A program made the translations under genes and the position numbers. The notes under the pieces are model-generated. The model saw only the letters and a program-made list of their open reading frames with translations, was not told the DNA's origin and made no database searches. A DNA stretch of 64,000 nt, from assembly GCF_000429185.2 (NCBI RefSeq), contig NZ_AUBJ02000001.1:3534001-3598000 (forward strand). The letters are read 5' to 3'. This DNA is from Actinoalloteichus caeruleus DSM 43889. Lineage in GTDB: Bacteria > Actinomycetota > Actinomycetes > Mycobacteriales > Pseudonocardiaceae. Positions 18,281 through 26,638 of the stretch are shown here, one piece after another (the first letter of the stretch is position 1; the number at the start of each line of letters is the position of its first letter).

Positions 18281-19081
18281 TCACTCCCCGACCGCTCGGC
18301 GGTAGTAGGGGTGGTGCGGTACGTCTAACTCGTCGAAGGCGGGGTCGTCGTCGTCCAACTCGACGGCGAAGGCGCCGTGGTGGTTGGGACGCTGCGTGGC
18401 GCCGGGGACGTAGCCGGCGACGGAGCCACCCGTCCGCTGTCCGCCCGCGCCCTGGCTCACGCCGCCGACCGGCCGCACGTGGCTGTGGCCCTCGGCGGCA
18501 CGCCGCTCGGCCTCGGCGATGCGGGCCGCCCGCCGCTGGCGCACGGCCTCCTCGATCCGCACCTGCCTGCGCAGGTAGACGAGGTAGCCGAGCAGCCCGA
18601 GGTCGACCGCGCCGTGCGCCCACCAGAGCATGGGCATCGCCGCGAAACCGGCCACCAGGGCGAGCACGACCGCCAGGGTGATCAGCGCCAGCACCACTCG
18701 CTGGCGGAACGCGTACTTCGCCTTGGCGACCCTGGCCGCCGCCTCCGGGTCGAAACCCCCCCGCCCCGGTCGGTACCGCCGGCCGGCGCGGACGTCGTCG
18801 CCGTTGAGCGACCGCCACTGATCCTCGTCGTTCCCGGGCTCCCCGCCGCCCTCGTCGTCGAGATCGGTGTCCTCGTCCCGCTCCTTCTCCGGCACGCTGA
18901 GTTCCTCCTCGAACTCATTCCTGGCGGCGGGCACGGCATCGGCGCTCCGGCCTCGCCGCACCACCCTGGCCGCCAGCTCCGAATCAGCGGTACGCGAGAC
19001 CTCCCGACGACGTCGCGCGATCATGGGCACGAGCACGACGAGCCACGCAACCGCCAGCCCAACGAATATCAGAGAACTCAA
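18281..19081 (-). CDS. SepX/GlpR-type divisome membrane protein (gephyrin-like protein receptor)
   Basis: Protein of about 266 residues: an N-terminal membrane helix (SSLIFVGLAVAWLVVLVP) followed by RRR, an acidic cytoplasmic stretch, a second hydrophobic pair (VVLALITLAVVLALVAG and the next helix) and a C-terminal low-complexity tail. This architecture and its place next to rimJ and a MoeA-like gene match M. tuberculosis Rv0996, corynebacterial GlpR and Streptomyces SepX, membrane proteins that recruit the MoeA-like Glp to the Z-ring. The start is uncertain: TTG 19081 matches the family N-terminus (MPSSLIF-like) with GGAGG 12 nt upstream; GTG 19117 would add 12 residues. Confidence 0.82.
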   Translation of the reverse strand: MSSLIFVGLAVAWLVVLVPMIARRRREVSRTADSELAARVVRRGRSADAVPAARNEFEEELSVPEKERDEDTDLDDEGGGEPGNDEDQWRSLNGDDVRAGRRYRPGRGGFDPEAAARVAKAKYAFRQRVVLALITLAVVLALVAGFAAMPMLWWAHGAVDLGLLGYLVYLRRQVRIEEAVRQRRAARIAEAERRAAEGHSHVRPVGGVSQGAGGQRTGGSVAGYVPGATQRPNHHGAFAVELDDDDPAFDELDVPHHPYYRRAVGE

Positions 19082-19492
19082 CGTGCCTCGCCACCTCCCC
19101 CTAGCCACGAACAGCACGCTCCTGCGTTCGTCACGCTAGCCACACCAGTCACACCTACGTCGGAGGCGCGCCGGAATCTCCACGTTCCGCAAGTGTGGGG
19201 TTGATCGCCCTGGAGATCATCCACCAGGATCGACAGCAATCGTCGGTGCGCCTTGTCGCTCAGTGACCCATCGAGTGGGTTCCTGCCGCCTCCCGGCGGG
19301 GCCTGACTCTGTTGTGGCTGGTCACCGAACCCCTCGCACCGCGCCGCTCGCATCCCGGACTTCTGCCGCGTCGCGTTCGACGACTACCGAGCGCGACCAC
19401 TCAGCCACGTAATGATCATCGATGGGTGGCGTCTCCGTCAACGGTGAACGTCTTTCGGGTCTGCGGGCGGCGCACCCGGAACGTAGCCAAGA
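19082..19492. other. Intergenic region between rimJ and the SepX/GlpR gene
   Basis: About 410 bp, likely to hold the promoter of the divisome gene on the minus strand. A minus-strand frame extends through 19078-19353 but has no motif I recognise and is not called. Confidence 0.5.
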
Positions 19493-20143
19493 TCACGCCA
19501 GCCTGGCGCGTCCCTGGGTGACCAGCGCGTGCACCGCGCCCCGGGGCAGGTCCTCGACCGTCACCGCCAGGCACAGGTGGTCGTGCCAACCGCCCTCGAC
19601 GTTGAGGTACCGGCGGTACAGGCCCTCCCTGCGGAAGCCGACCTTCTCCAGCACCCGGAGGCTGGGCCCGTTGTCCGGGCGAACGGTCGCCTCCAGCCGG
19701 TGCAGCCCGGCGGCGTGGAAGGCGTGGTCGACGGCCAGGGCCACCGCGGCACTCGCCACTCCACCACCCACCCGGGTGCTCGCCACCCAGTAGCCCACCC
19801 ACGCCGAGCACAGCGCCCCTCGGATCACGTTGCCGATGGTCAACTGGCCGACGAACTCGCCGTTCACCGCGATCACGAAGGGCAGCGCGGTGCCCTGCCG
19901 CCCCATCCGCCGCAGCGCCCCGTACTGGCTGGGCCAGGCGAGGACCCCGTTGCGCTCCTCCCAGCGTTCGGGGGAACTGGGTTCCCACCGTTCCAGGTGG
20001 CCTCGGTCACGAAGCCGGATCGAGCTCCACGCCCCGCCGTCCCGGAGCCGGGGCGGGCGCAGTTCCACCGCCCCGGCGGGCACGATCACCGGGCCGAGCC
20101 TCTCCGGCCAGCCCGGGTGCCTGCTGAACTGGGTCGCGCTCAG
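19493..20143 (-). CDS. rimJ: Ribosomal-protein-type N-acetyltransferase RimJ, probable CTG start
   Basis: GNAT acetyltransferase, ortholog of M. tuberculosis Rv0995 by position (between the Glp and GlpR genes). GNAT motifs: GQLTIGNV, YWVAS, the acetyl-CoA loop region VGGGVASAAVALAVDHAF and LEATVRPDNGPSLRVLEKVGFRREG. The obvious start, GTG 20089, has no Shine-Dalgarno and cuts off FSRHPGWPERLGPV, which resembles the family N-terminus as I recall it. Reading upstream, no ATG, GTG or TTG occurs in frame, but CTG 20143 stands 6 nt after a perfect AGGAGG. I therefore propose a CTG start, giving 216 residues; the short form has 198. Confidence 0.85.
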   Translation of the reverse strand: MSATQFSRHPGWPERLGPVIVPAGAVELRPPRLRDGGAWSSIRLRDRGHLERWEPSSPERWEERNGVLAWPSQYGALRRMGRQGTALPFVIAVNGEFVGQLTIGNVIRGALCSAWVGYWVASTRVGGGVASAAVALAVDHAFHAAGLHRLEATVRPDNGPSLRVLEKVGFRREGLYRRYLNVEGGWHDHLCLAVTVEDLPRGAVHALVTQGRARLA

Positions 20144-20195
20144 CGGAGCCCTCCTGGCCTCCGTGCCACCACGCCAGTCACCACCGGGTCCTCCC

Positions 20196-21419
20196 TCAGC
20201 CGCGCTGGGCCAGGAAGCTGACGTGCACGTCCTGGTCCACGCCCAGTTCGGTCACGTCCTCGTCGACGAGGATGAGGCAGTTGGCCTCGGCCAGCGAGGC
20301 CAACAGGTGTGATCCACCGGCCCCCAGGGGTTGCACCAGGTACTCCTGGCTGGTGCCGTCCCGGAGCAGCTGCCCTCGGAGGAAGCCGCGCCGGCCCTTG
20401 GTGGAGGCGATCGGCGCGAGCAGCCGGGCCGTCACCACCCGGCGGTGCGGGTTGTTCTTGCCCAGGGCCGTCCGGATCAACGGGCGGACGAAGATCTCGA
20501 AGACGACGAGCGCGCTGACCGGGTTCCCCGGCAGGAGGAAGGTCGGGACCTTGTCGGGACCGAGCCGCCCGAACCCCTGGGTGGAGCCGGGGTGCATGGT
20601 GACCCTGGACTCGTCGATCTCCCCGAGGTCGGCGAGGGCGGCCCGCACCTGGTGCCCGGTGTTCCCGCCGACGCCCCCGGCGATGACGACCAGCTCGGAG
20701 AGCAGCAGCCGTCCCTCGACGACCTCGTGCAACCGTCTGGGGTCGGTGCTGACGATGCCCACCCTCGTCACCTCGGCACCGGCGTCCCTGGCCGCGGCGG
20801 CGAGGGCGTAGGAGTTGACGTCGTAGACCTGGCCGCCGCCGGGGTTCCGGTCGATGTCGACCAGTTCCTCACCGACGGAGATGATCGACACCCGGGGACG
20901 GGGGTGCACCAGCACCTTGCCGCGTCCGACCGCCGCCAGCAGGCCCACCTGGGCGGCCCCGATGACCGCCCCGCGACGGACCGCGACGTCACCGGCCTGG
21001 ACGTCCTCCCCGGCCCGGCGGACGAAGGCACCCGAGGGCACCGGTTGCCGCACGGTCACCTTCGCCGGGTTCTCGTCGGTGTAGCCCACGGGCACCACCG
21101 CGTCGGCCAGGGTGGGCAGGGGAGCTCCGGTGCCGACGCGGACCGTCTGCCCCGGTTGCAGGCGGCGCGGCTGCCGCGACCCGGCGTCGATCTCGCCGAT
21201 CACCGGCATCAACAGGGACTCCTCCGCGGCGGCCTGCACGTCGACGCTGCGCACCGCGTAGCCGTCCACCGCCGCCTGGTCGAAGCCGGGCAACGCCCGC
21301 TCGGCCACGACGTCCTCCGCGCAGAGCAGCCCCTGGGCCTCGGAGATCGCCACCCGCACCGGGGAGGGTCGGACCGCGGCGGCGAGTACCTTCGCAAGCT
21401 GCTCGTCTACCGACCTCAT
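20196..21419 (-). CDS. glp: MoeA/gephyrin-like protein, probable divisome factor Glp
   Basis: Protein of 407 residues with the MoeA domain order: ALPGFDQAAVDGYAVRS and RVGTGAPLP in domain 2/1, the MoCF domain from about residue 185 (RVSIISVGEEL, VYDVNSYAL, MHPGSTQGFG, FLLPGNPVSALVVFE) and the C-terminal beta domain (ARLLAPIASTKGRRGFLRG). Classical MoeA has TGGVSVGxxD after the second strand; here the equivalent reads AGGVGGNTGH, so the molybdenum-transferase site may be altered. Next to SepX/GlpR and rimJ as in M. tuberculosis moeA1, it is probably the Z-ring protein Glp of actinobacteria. Start ATG 21419 (a GTG two codons earlier is possible). Confidence 0.88.
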   Translation of the reverse strand: MRSVDEQLAKVLAAAVRPSPVRVAISEAQGLLCAEDVVAERALPGFDQAAVDGYAVRSVDVQAAAEESLLMPVIGEIDAGSRQPRRLQPGQTVRVGTGAPLPTLADAVVPVGYTDENPAKVTVRQPVPSGAFVRRAGEDVQAGDVAVRRGAVIGAAQVGLLAAVGRGKVLVHPRPRVSIISVGEELVDIDRNPGGGQVYDVNSYALAAAARDAGAEVTRVGIVSTDPRRLHEVVEGRLLLSELVVIAGGVGGNTGHQVRAALADLGEIDESRVTMHPGSTQGFGRLGPDKVPTFLLPGNPVSALVVFEIFVRPLIRTALGKNNPHRRVVTARLLAPIASTKGRRGFLRGQLLRDGTSQEYLVQPLGAGGSHLLASLAEANCLILVDEDVTELGVDQDVHVSFLAQRG

Positions 21420-21460
21420 CGCCACGAACTCACCGCCACCGTCGTTCAAACGTGACGCGG

Positions 21461-22384
21461 TCAGTTGGACCGCGTTCCCCCTTCGATCGTGCCCGCGGGA
21501 TCGGCCACCACGTGACGGAGCCATTCCCGCAGCTCGGGGCCATACTCCGGGTTGGAGAGCGCGAAGTCCACCGCGGCACGCAGGAACCCGCCAGGATTTC
21601 CCAGGTCATGGCGTCCGCCACGGTGCACGACGACATGGACCGGATGGCCCTCCGAGATCAACAACGCTACCGCGTCGGTCAGCTGCAGCTCGCCACCGGC
21701 ACCGGGGGTGATGCGGTCGAGCGCGTCGAAGATGGCCCGGTCGAGCAGGTAGCGCCCGGCTGCCGCGTAGGTCGACGGCGCGTCCTCGGGGGCGGGCTTC
21801 TCGACCATCCCGTGCACCCGCAGCACGTCCTCCACACCGGTGTCCTCGACCTCGAACACCCCGTAGGCGGAGATCTGCTCCCGGGGGATGTCGAAGGCGC
21901 AGAGCACGCTCCCGCCGAAGCGCTCGCGCACCTCGGCCATCCGGGACAGGACCCCGGTCGGCAGGACGAGGTCGTCGGGCAGCAGCACCGCCACGGCCTC
22001 GTCCGAGTCGTTCAGGTTGGGCCTGGCGCAGGCGACGGCGTGCCCGAGCCCGAGGGCCTGCTCCTGGATGGCGACCTCCGCCCTGATCAGCTGGGGCGCC
22101 CGGCGCACCTTCTCCACCAGGGCGGTCTTGCCCCGTTCCTCCAGCGTCCGCTCCAGCTCGGGGCGTGGCTCGAAGTGGCGCGCCACCGACGACTTCTCGG
22201 GCGAGGTCACGATCACGAGTCGTTCCGCGCCCGCCTCCGCGGCCTCGCCCGCGACGAGTTCGATGGCGGGGGTGTCCACCACCGGCAACAGCTCTTTCGG
22301 CACGGACTTGGTCGTCGGCAGGAAACGGGTACCCAGTCCGGCGGCAGGGACGATGGCAGTCTGGAACGCGCTCGTCGGGCTCAT
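21461..22384 (-). CDS. galU: UTP-glucose-1-phosphate uridylyltransferase
   Basis: Protein of 307 residues making UDP-glucose. N-terminal nucleotidyltransferase motif AAGLGTRFLPTTKSVPKELLPV, then GLGHAVACARP, LLPDDLVLP and KPAPEDAPS with the sugar-binding Glu and Lys, all as in bacterial GalU. Same order as M. tuberculosis Rv0993 before moeA1. Start ATG 22384 has no Shine-Dalgarno; TAGGCT lies 8 nt upstream, suggesting a leaderless mRNA. UDP-glucose from this enzyme could feed galT further along the window. Confidence 0.95.
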   Translation of the reverse strand: MSPTSAFQTAIVPAAGLGTRFLPTTKSVPKELLPVVDTPAIELVAGEAAEAGAERLVIVTSPEKSSVARHFEPRPELERTLEERGKTALVEKVRRAPQLIRAEVAIQEQALGLGHAVACARPNLNDSDEAVAVLLPDDLVLPTGVLSRMAEVRERFGGSVLCAFDIPREQISAYGVFEVEDTGVEDVLRVHGMVEKPAPEDAPSTYAAAGRYLLDRAIFDALDRITPGAGGELQLTDAVALLISEGHPVHVVVHRGGRHDLGNPGGFLRAAVDFALSNPEYGPELREWLRHVVADPAGTIEGGTRSN

Positions 22385-22392
22385 ACCCGGAG

Positions 22393-22434
22393 AGCCTAGC
22401 CATCCGAGGCGCGCCTCGACTGCGCACGTAACGT
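22393..22434. promoter_or_regulatory. Divergent leaderless promoters of galU and 5-formyl-THF cyclo-ligase
   Basis: On the minus strand TAGGCT (22398-22393) is 8 nt before the galU ATG; on the plus strand TAACGT (22429-22434) is 8 nt before the GTG at 22443. Only 58 bp separate the two start codons and neither has a Shine-Dalgarno. No clear -35 hexamers. Confidence 0.65.
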
Positions 22435-22442
22435 GACGCACT

Positions 22443-23057
22443 GTGACCCGGGCGGATGATGTGCCACCTGAAGGAACCAGTTCGGCCAAGCGGACCTGGC
22501 GACGACGGCTACTGGCCGCCCGGCGGGCGGTCCCGCCGGAGCAACGACGGGCGGAGGCGGAGAGGATCACGGCCGTCATCAGTGAGGTGGCCCGCGACAG
22601 GGCGGGGACCACGGTCGCGGCCCACGTGCCCTTCGGCACCGAGCCGGGGTCGCTCCACCTGGTGGACGCCCTGCGCGAGGGCGGCTGCCGGGTGCTGCTG
22701 CCGGTGGTGGTCGAACCGGACGGTCCGATGCGGTGGGCCGAGTACGGTGGGGAGGCGATGCTGCGCCCGGGCAACCTCGGCGTGCTGGAACCCTCGGGGC
22801 CGCTCCTGGCCCCGGAGGCGCTGTCCGAGGCCACGGCGATCCTGGTGCCGGCACTGGCCGTGGACCGGGCCGGGGTGCGGCTGGGGCGCGGCGGCGGTTG
22901 TTACGACCGCTCACTCCCGTTGGCCGCTCCGTCGGCGTTGACGGCGGCCGTGGTCCGGGACGCCGAACTCGTGGACCAGCTGCCCCACGGCCCGCACGAC
23001 GCCCTGCTGACCAGCGTCATCACTCCCGGACGCGGGTTGCTCCACCTCCCCCGGTGA
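22443..23057 (+). CDS. 5-formyltetrahydrofolate cyclo-ligase
   Basis: Protein of 204 residues that converts 5-formyl-THF to 5,10-methenyl-THF with ATP. Motifs: KRTWRRRLLAARRAVP at the N-terminus, AHVPFGTEPGSLHL, and the phosphate-binding GVRLGRGGGCYDRSLP near residue 150, the family hallmark. Ortholog of Rv0992c by position. GTG 22443, probably leaderless. Confidence 0.93.
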   Translation: MTRADDVPPEGTSSAKRTWRRRLLAARRAVPPEQRRAEAERITAVISEVARDRAGTTVAAHVPFGTEPGSLHLVDALREGGCRVLLPVVVEPDGPMRWAEYGGEAMLRPGNLGVLEPSGPLLAPEALSEATAILVPALAVDRAGVRLGRGGGCYDRSLPLAAPSALTAAVVRDAELVDQLPHGPHDALLTSVITPGRGLLHLPR

Positions 23058-23167
23058 CCAGCCGAGGGCCGGGGGGTGTTTGCGCGGAGGCACGACCTTG
23101 GCGCATTATCTGTATTGGCACTGTCCCCAGGCGAGTGCCAAATTGATGCTCACGGAGGATACGAACC

Positions 23168-23515
23168 GTGCCCACCTACCAGTACGCCTGCACCGCGTGT
23201 GACCACCGGTTCGAGCAGGTGCAGAGCTTCACCGACCAAGCACTGACGGCGTGCCCGGAGTGCCAGGGCAAGCTGCGCAAGCTCTTCTCCTCGGTGGGGG
23301 TCGTGTTCAAGGGGAGCGGTTTCTACCGCACCGACAGCAGGAGCTCCGGCGGCGGGACCGCCGCGAAGAGTTCCTCCTCGTCGAGTGAGGGTGCGACGAA
23401 GTCGGGCGACTCCGGTTCCTCCTCGAACTCCTCGTCCTCCTCGAACTCGTCCTCGTCGGACTCCGGCAAGAGCACGGCGTCGAGCGGGTCCAGCAAGGCC
23501 GCCAGCACGTCCTGA
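23168..23515 (+). CDS. FmdB-family zinc-ribbon protein, Ruc-like redox chaperone candidate
   Basis: Protein of 115 residues. The first 33 form a zinc ribbon with C8, C11, C29 and C32 (CTAC and CPEC) in the FmdB/CxxC regulatory family; the middle (VVFKGSGFYRTDSR) is also conserved; the last 60 are almost only Ser, Gly, Ala and Asn and must be disordered. By position it equals M. tuberculosis Rv0991c (Ruc), which acts as an oxidation-activated holdase chaperone. GTG 23168 has GGAGG 9 nt upstream. Next to the 5-formyl-THF cyclo-ligase gene, as in mycobacteria. Confidence 0.92.
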   Translation: MPTYQYACTACDHRFEQVQSFTDQALTACPECQGKLRKLFSSVGVVFKGSGFYRTDSRSSGGGTAAKSSSSSSEGATKSGDSGSSSNSSSSSNSSSSDSGKSTASSGSSKAASTS

Positions 23516-23659
23516 CGGGCACCGGGCTCGGGGACGCTCACCGGCGGTTGTCCCCACCCCGCAGGTTGTCCACAGCTGGCTCCGCTGTCTCCGCCCCCAT
23601 CGACGCCTTCCTCGTAATCTCGGCCGCGACCAGCGGGTACGAGCGAGAGGAACAGTGAC

Positions 23660-24325
23660 ATGCGCGGCGGGACGGGACGTGGGGCCAGCTCTCTCTCCTC
23701 CTCGGTCTGGCGACGCTGCCGGGCCGCGCTCCCGCCGTGGTCCGGCCCGCCACGCGCCGTCACCCTGCTCCGGCTCGCCGTGGCCGCCGCGCTGGCCGTG
23801 GTGGGCCTCGTGCTCCTCCCCGGGCACGACGTGCCGCATCGCGAGGGGCGAGCCGACACCGTGACCACGCTCGTGGCGGCGACGGACCTCGCTCCTGGCA
23901 CGCCCGTCGACGTGAGCGCCGTGCGCGGCGCCCAGTTGCCGCCCGAGGCGGTCCCGGCCGCCGCGTTGACCGCGCCGGACCAGGCGGCCGGCCGGTTTCC
24001 CCTCGTCCCCGTCCAGGCGGGAGAGGTCCTCACCGAGGCGCGGTTCACGGTGGCCGGGCGTCCCGGCCACATCGCGGTACCCGTCCGCCCGCACGACCCG
24101 GCGGTGGTGGACCTCGTCCGCCCCGGAGCCCGGGTGGATCTGGTCTCACTGGATCCGGGTGGGGCTGGACATGTCCTGGCCACGGATGTCACGGTCGTCT
24201 CGGTCGTCGACGCCGACGGCGCGGCCACCCAGGGCTCGTTCGTCGTGGTGGCCCTTCCCGAGACGCTCGGCCACCAGGTCGCGGCGGCGACGCTCAGGAC
24301 GCAGATTACGATCACGCTGCGCTGA
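23660..24325 (+). CDS. SAF-domain membrane-anchored protein
   Basis: Protein of 221 residues: a basic N-terminus, one membrane helix (about residues 35-54, LLRLAVAAALAVVGLVLL) and an extracytoplasmic SAF domain (TLVAATDLAPGTPVDVSAVR, then AGEVLTEARF), followed by a domain like that of pilus-assembly CpaB/RcpC (VRPGARVDLVSL). Function in actinobacteria is not established. ATG 23660 with GAGAGGA about 9 nt upstream. Lies between the FmdB-like gene and mscL. Confidence 0.8.
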   Translation: MRGGTGRGASSLSSSVWRRCRAALPPWSGPPRAVTLLRLAVAAALAVVGLVLLPGHDVPHREGRADTVTTLVAATDLAPGTPVDVSAVRGAQLPPEAVPAAALTAPDQAAGRFPLVPVQAGEVLTEARFTVAGRPGHIAVPVRPHDPAVVDLVRPGARVDLVSLDPGGAGHVLATDVTVVSVVDADGAATQGSFVVVALPETLGHQVAAATLRTQITITLR

Positions 24326-24466
24326 TCATCCGCTCCCCTGCGTGGTCAAGGGTTGACCCCGTTCGGTGCGCGGGCGATGTTCCCGCCGCGCGCCAGTTGG
24401 GCGCGGGATCGGCCTCCCGTCGTGAGCCACCGGACACGACGACACCACCAGAACGAAGGAGGGCCC

Positions 24467-24904
24467 GTGCTCAAGGGCTTCAAGGACTTCCTGATGCGCG
24501 GCAACGTCGTGGAACTCGCGGTCGCCGTGGTCATCGGCTCCGCCTTCACGGCGATCGTGACGGCCGTCACCGAGAACCTGATCCAGCCGATCCTCGACGC
24601 GGTCGGCCCGGCGGACGTGGGGAATCTCGGGATCAGGATCGGCACCTCGCCGGACGGCACGCCCATCACCGTCGACTTCGGCGGGGTGATCACGGCCGGC
24701 ATCAACTTCCTCATGGTCGCGGCCGTCGTCTACTTCATCTTCGTGCTGCCGATGAACAAGCTCCAGGAACGCCGGCAACGCGGCGAGGAGCCGGCCGCGG
24801 CGACCCCGACCGAGCTGGAACTGCTGACCGAGATCCGGGACCTGCTGCGCGAGCAGCGGCGCACCGCCGAGGAGGGCGCGGTCCTCGAACGGGACCGGGG
24901 CTGA
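24467..24904 (+). CDS. mscL: Large-conductance mechanosensitive channel MscL
   Basis: Protein of 145 residues; a pentameric tension-gated pore that relieves osmotic downshock. TM1 is NVVELAVAVVIGSAFTAIV, with FKDFLMRGN as the N-terminal amphipathic helix; TM2 is FLMVAAVVYFIFVLPMNKL; the C-terminal helix TELELLTEIRDLLREQ forms the bundle. GTG 24467 follows AAGGAGG by 5 nt. Ortholog of Rv0985c. Confidence 0.96.
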   Translation: MLKGFKDFLMRGNVVELAVAVVIGSAFTAIVTAVTENLIQPILDAVGPADVGNLGIRIGTSPDGTPITVDFGGVITAGINFLMVAAVVYFIFVLPMNKLQERRQRGEEPAAATPTELELLTEIRDLLREQRRTAEEGAVLERDRG

Positions 24905-25005
24905 CACCGACGCGACCGGGGCCGGTGCGCACGGCGGGAGTCCGTGGACGGCACGCCGGCTCGGAGCGGCACGGCGGGTGTCCCCGCCGGTGCGGGGGTC
25001 GCGTG

Positions 25006-25188
25006 TCACCCGCCGTCGTGGTGGGGTGGCCGGTTCTCCCGGTACCAGTCCTCCGCCGACCGCTCCTGCCAGTAGCGCTCCTGGTCGTCCCGTTCGTCGG
25101 ACGTCGTGTCGGGGAGGAGTTCTCCGACGACGTCCGCCGGCCTGGTCACCCGCCGCCGACCACGTTCGGGCCTGTCCCGCTCTGCCAT
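25006..25188 (-). CDS. Small conserved-looking protein, 60 residues
   Basis: ATG 25188 opens a frame of 60 codons rich in charged residues: MAERDRPERGRRRVTRPADV, then GELLPDTTSDERDDQERYW, ending WYRENRPPHHDGG. No Shine-Dalgarno, but GATACT (25200-25195) lies 6 nt before the ATG as in leaderless genes here. I recall similar short proteins in other actinobacteria but can name no function. Divergent from the antitoxin-like gene. Confidence 0.65.
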   Translation of the reverse strand: MAERDRPERGRRRVTRPADVVGELLPDTTSDERDDQERYWQERSAEDWYRENRPPHHDGG

Positions 25189-25461
25189 GCACGCAGTATC
25201 CGTCGGGGCCGCCCCGGTGGGGAAACGACCCCGGGAGCACATGCCCACGGCGGTCCGCTCCGTAGCCGCCGACCGGCGGCACGCTCGGCCATCCCCCGGT
25301 TGCCGCGCCGGGCGGCCCTCGCACCGCGTCCGGCGTTCCCGTCCGGGCGCCCTCACCCGCTCGAGCGGCTCACGCGGATCAGCGCTCGGTTGCGGGATGA
25401 TGAGTGGGTGGGCCGCGCCGCCGCGCGCGTCCCGTCATCTGAGTGTGAGAGGGAGTCATCG

Positions 25462-25668
25462 ATGAACGGTTTCCTGGACAAGGCCAAGGAACTGGCTCAG
25501 CAGGCCAGGGAGAAGGCCGCCCAGGGAGTGGACGCCGCCGCGTCCAAGGTCGACGAGATGACCGGGGGGAAGTACACGGAGCACATCGAGAACGTGAGCA
25601 ACAAGGTCGAGAACGCGCTCGACCCCAACGCGGGCGACGAGGGCCAGAACAAGGACGGGCGAGCCTGA
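25462..25668 (+). CDS. Small antitoxin-like protein (MT0933/Rv0909 type)
   Basis: Protein of 68 residues: MNGFLDKAKELAQQAREKAA, then VDAAASKVDEMTGGKYTEHI and an acidic tail. This alternation of Lys/Ala helices with TGGKYTEHI is typical of the MT0933-like antitoxin family. Its start has GAGGGAG about 7 nt upstream. No toxin gene adjoins it, so an antitoxin role is only inherited from the family name; it may act as a stress-related helical protein. Confidence 0.75.
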   Translation: MNGFLDKAKELAQQAREKAAQGVDAAASKVDEMTGGKYTEHIENVSNKVENALDPNAGDEGQNKDGRA

Positions 25669-25695
25669 CCCGACCTCAGCGCCACGACGCGCGCG

Positions 25696-25710
25696 GGCCC
25701 GCAACGGGCC
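25696..25710 (+). terminator. Short hairpin after the antitoxin-like gene
   Basis: GGCCCG and CGGGCC pair around CAA, 27 bp after the stop. No T-run. Confidence 0.5.
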
Positions 25711-25864
25711 TCCGCGGTGATGGTGACCCGTGCCCGGCCGGGCGGGGACGGTGATCGTTCCACCGCTGATCGGCGCGCGAGGCCGGGAGCGGGAAGGTCC
25801 CGACGTCTGACCGATTCGACACCGCGCCCACCGCCCGGTCAGGTGCGGACGGGCGCGGGAAGCG

Positions 25865-25900
25865 GGGAGGGGCCGGCCCCGTCAGCGGCCGGCCCCTCCC
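25865..25900 (-). terminator. 14-bp perfect hairpin, terminator of moaB
   Basis: GGGAGGGGCCGGCC (25865-25878) pairs perfectly with GGCCGGCCCCTCCC (25887-25900) across 8 nt. It lies 76 bp beyond the moaB stop on the minus strand and may act both ways. Confidence 0.7.
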
Positions 25901-25976
25901 TCCTCGTTCCGGTCCCCTCGGTCCCTCGTCCTCGTTCCCGTCGAACCGCGTCAGGGCTGGGACGTCCCCGTCGTGA

Positions 25977-26477
25977 TCATGGGGTGTCGAGGCTGGACAG
26001 CTCCTCGATCACGTGGGTGACCAGTGGCGTCAACGTGGCCATCCCGTCCCGCACGGCGGCCCGCGAACCGGCCAGGTTCACCACCAGCGTGCTCCCCGAG
26101 ACACCGACCAGGCCCCGGGAGATGCCGGCGTCCACCGCGCCGGCGGCCAGCCCGGAGGCGCGCAGGGCCTCCGCGATGCCCGGGATCGGCCGGTCGAGGA
26201 CCCCGAGGGTGGCGTCCGGGGTGACGTCACGGGGGGACACCCCGGTCCCTCCCACCGTCACGACGACGTCCACCCCACCGATCACCGCCGTGTTCAGCGC
26301 GTTGCGGATGTCCACGACCTCACCGGCCACGGCCACCGTGCCGTCCACGATGAAACCGGCCTCCTCCAGGAGTTCGGTGACCAACGGGCCGATGGAGTCC
26401 CCGTGCTCCCCCTGTGCCACCCGGTCGTCGACGATCACGACGAGGGCTCGTCCCAAGCGCTGCGGGCTACGTTCCAT
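25977..26477 (-). CDS. moaB: MoaB/MogA-family molybdopterin-binding protein
   Basis: Protein of 166 residues with the MoCF-binding fold: RALVVIVDDRVAQGEHGDSIG at the N-terminus, TVGGTGVSPRDVTPDAT in the middle (the GGTG motif that binds molybdopterin) and VNLAGSRAAV near the end. Equivalent to M. tuberculosis moaB2 (Rv0984), next to pepD. The start is ATG 26477, with TACGGT 7 nt upstream (leaderless pattern); longer in-frame starts precede this box and are disfavoured. Confidence 0.88.
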   Translation of the reverse strand: MERSPQRLGRALVVIVDDRVAQGEHGDSIGPLVTELLEEAGFIVDGTVAVAGEVVDIRNALNTAVIGGVDVVVTVGGTGVSPRDVTPDATLGVLDRPIPGIAEALRASGLAAGAVDAGISRGLVGVSGSTLVVNLAGSRAAVRDGMATLTPLVTHVIEELSSLDTP

Positions 26478-26638
26478 GCGAGTCACCGTAGTGGGCGTGA
26501 CCGGATCGAAGACCCTGGTGTCCACGATGTCGGTCGCCCAGATCTGGTCGTTCACCATCAACTACCACTCTCCGTAACCCAACGTGGGCAAGTCGCCCGA
26601 ATCTCCGTCAACCCTCCCCCGAGAGTGAACAGATCTTC

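Larger units (their letters stand above)
25669..25976. other. Convergent intergenic region with two hairpins
   Basis: 308 bp between the antitoxin-like gene and moaB. It contains GGCCCG-CAA-CGGGCC at 25696-25710, 27 bp after the plus-strand stop, and the strong hairpin at 25865-25900. No gene. Confidence 0.65.
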
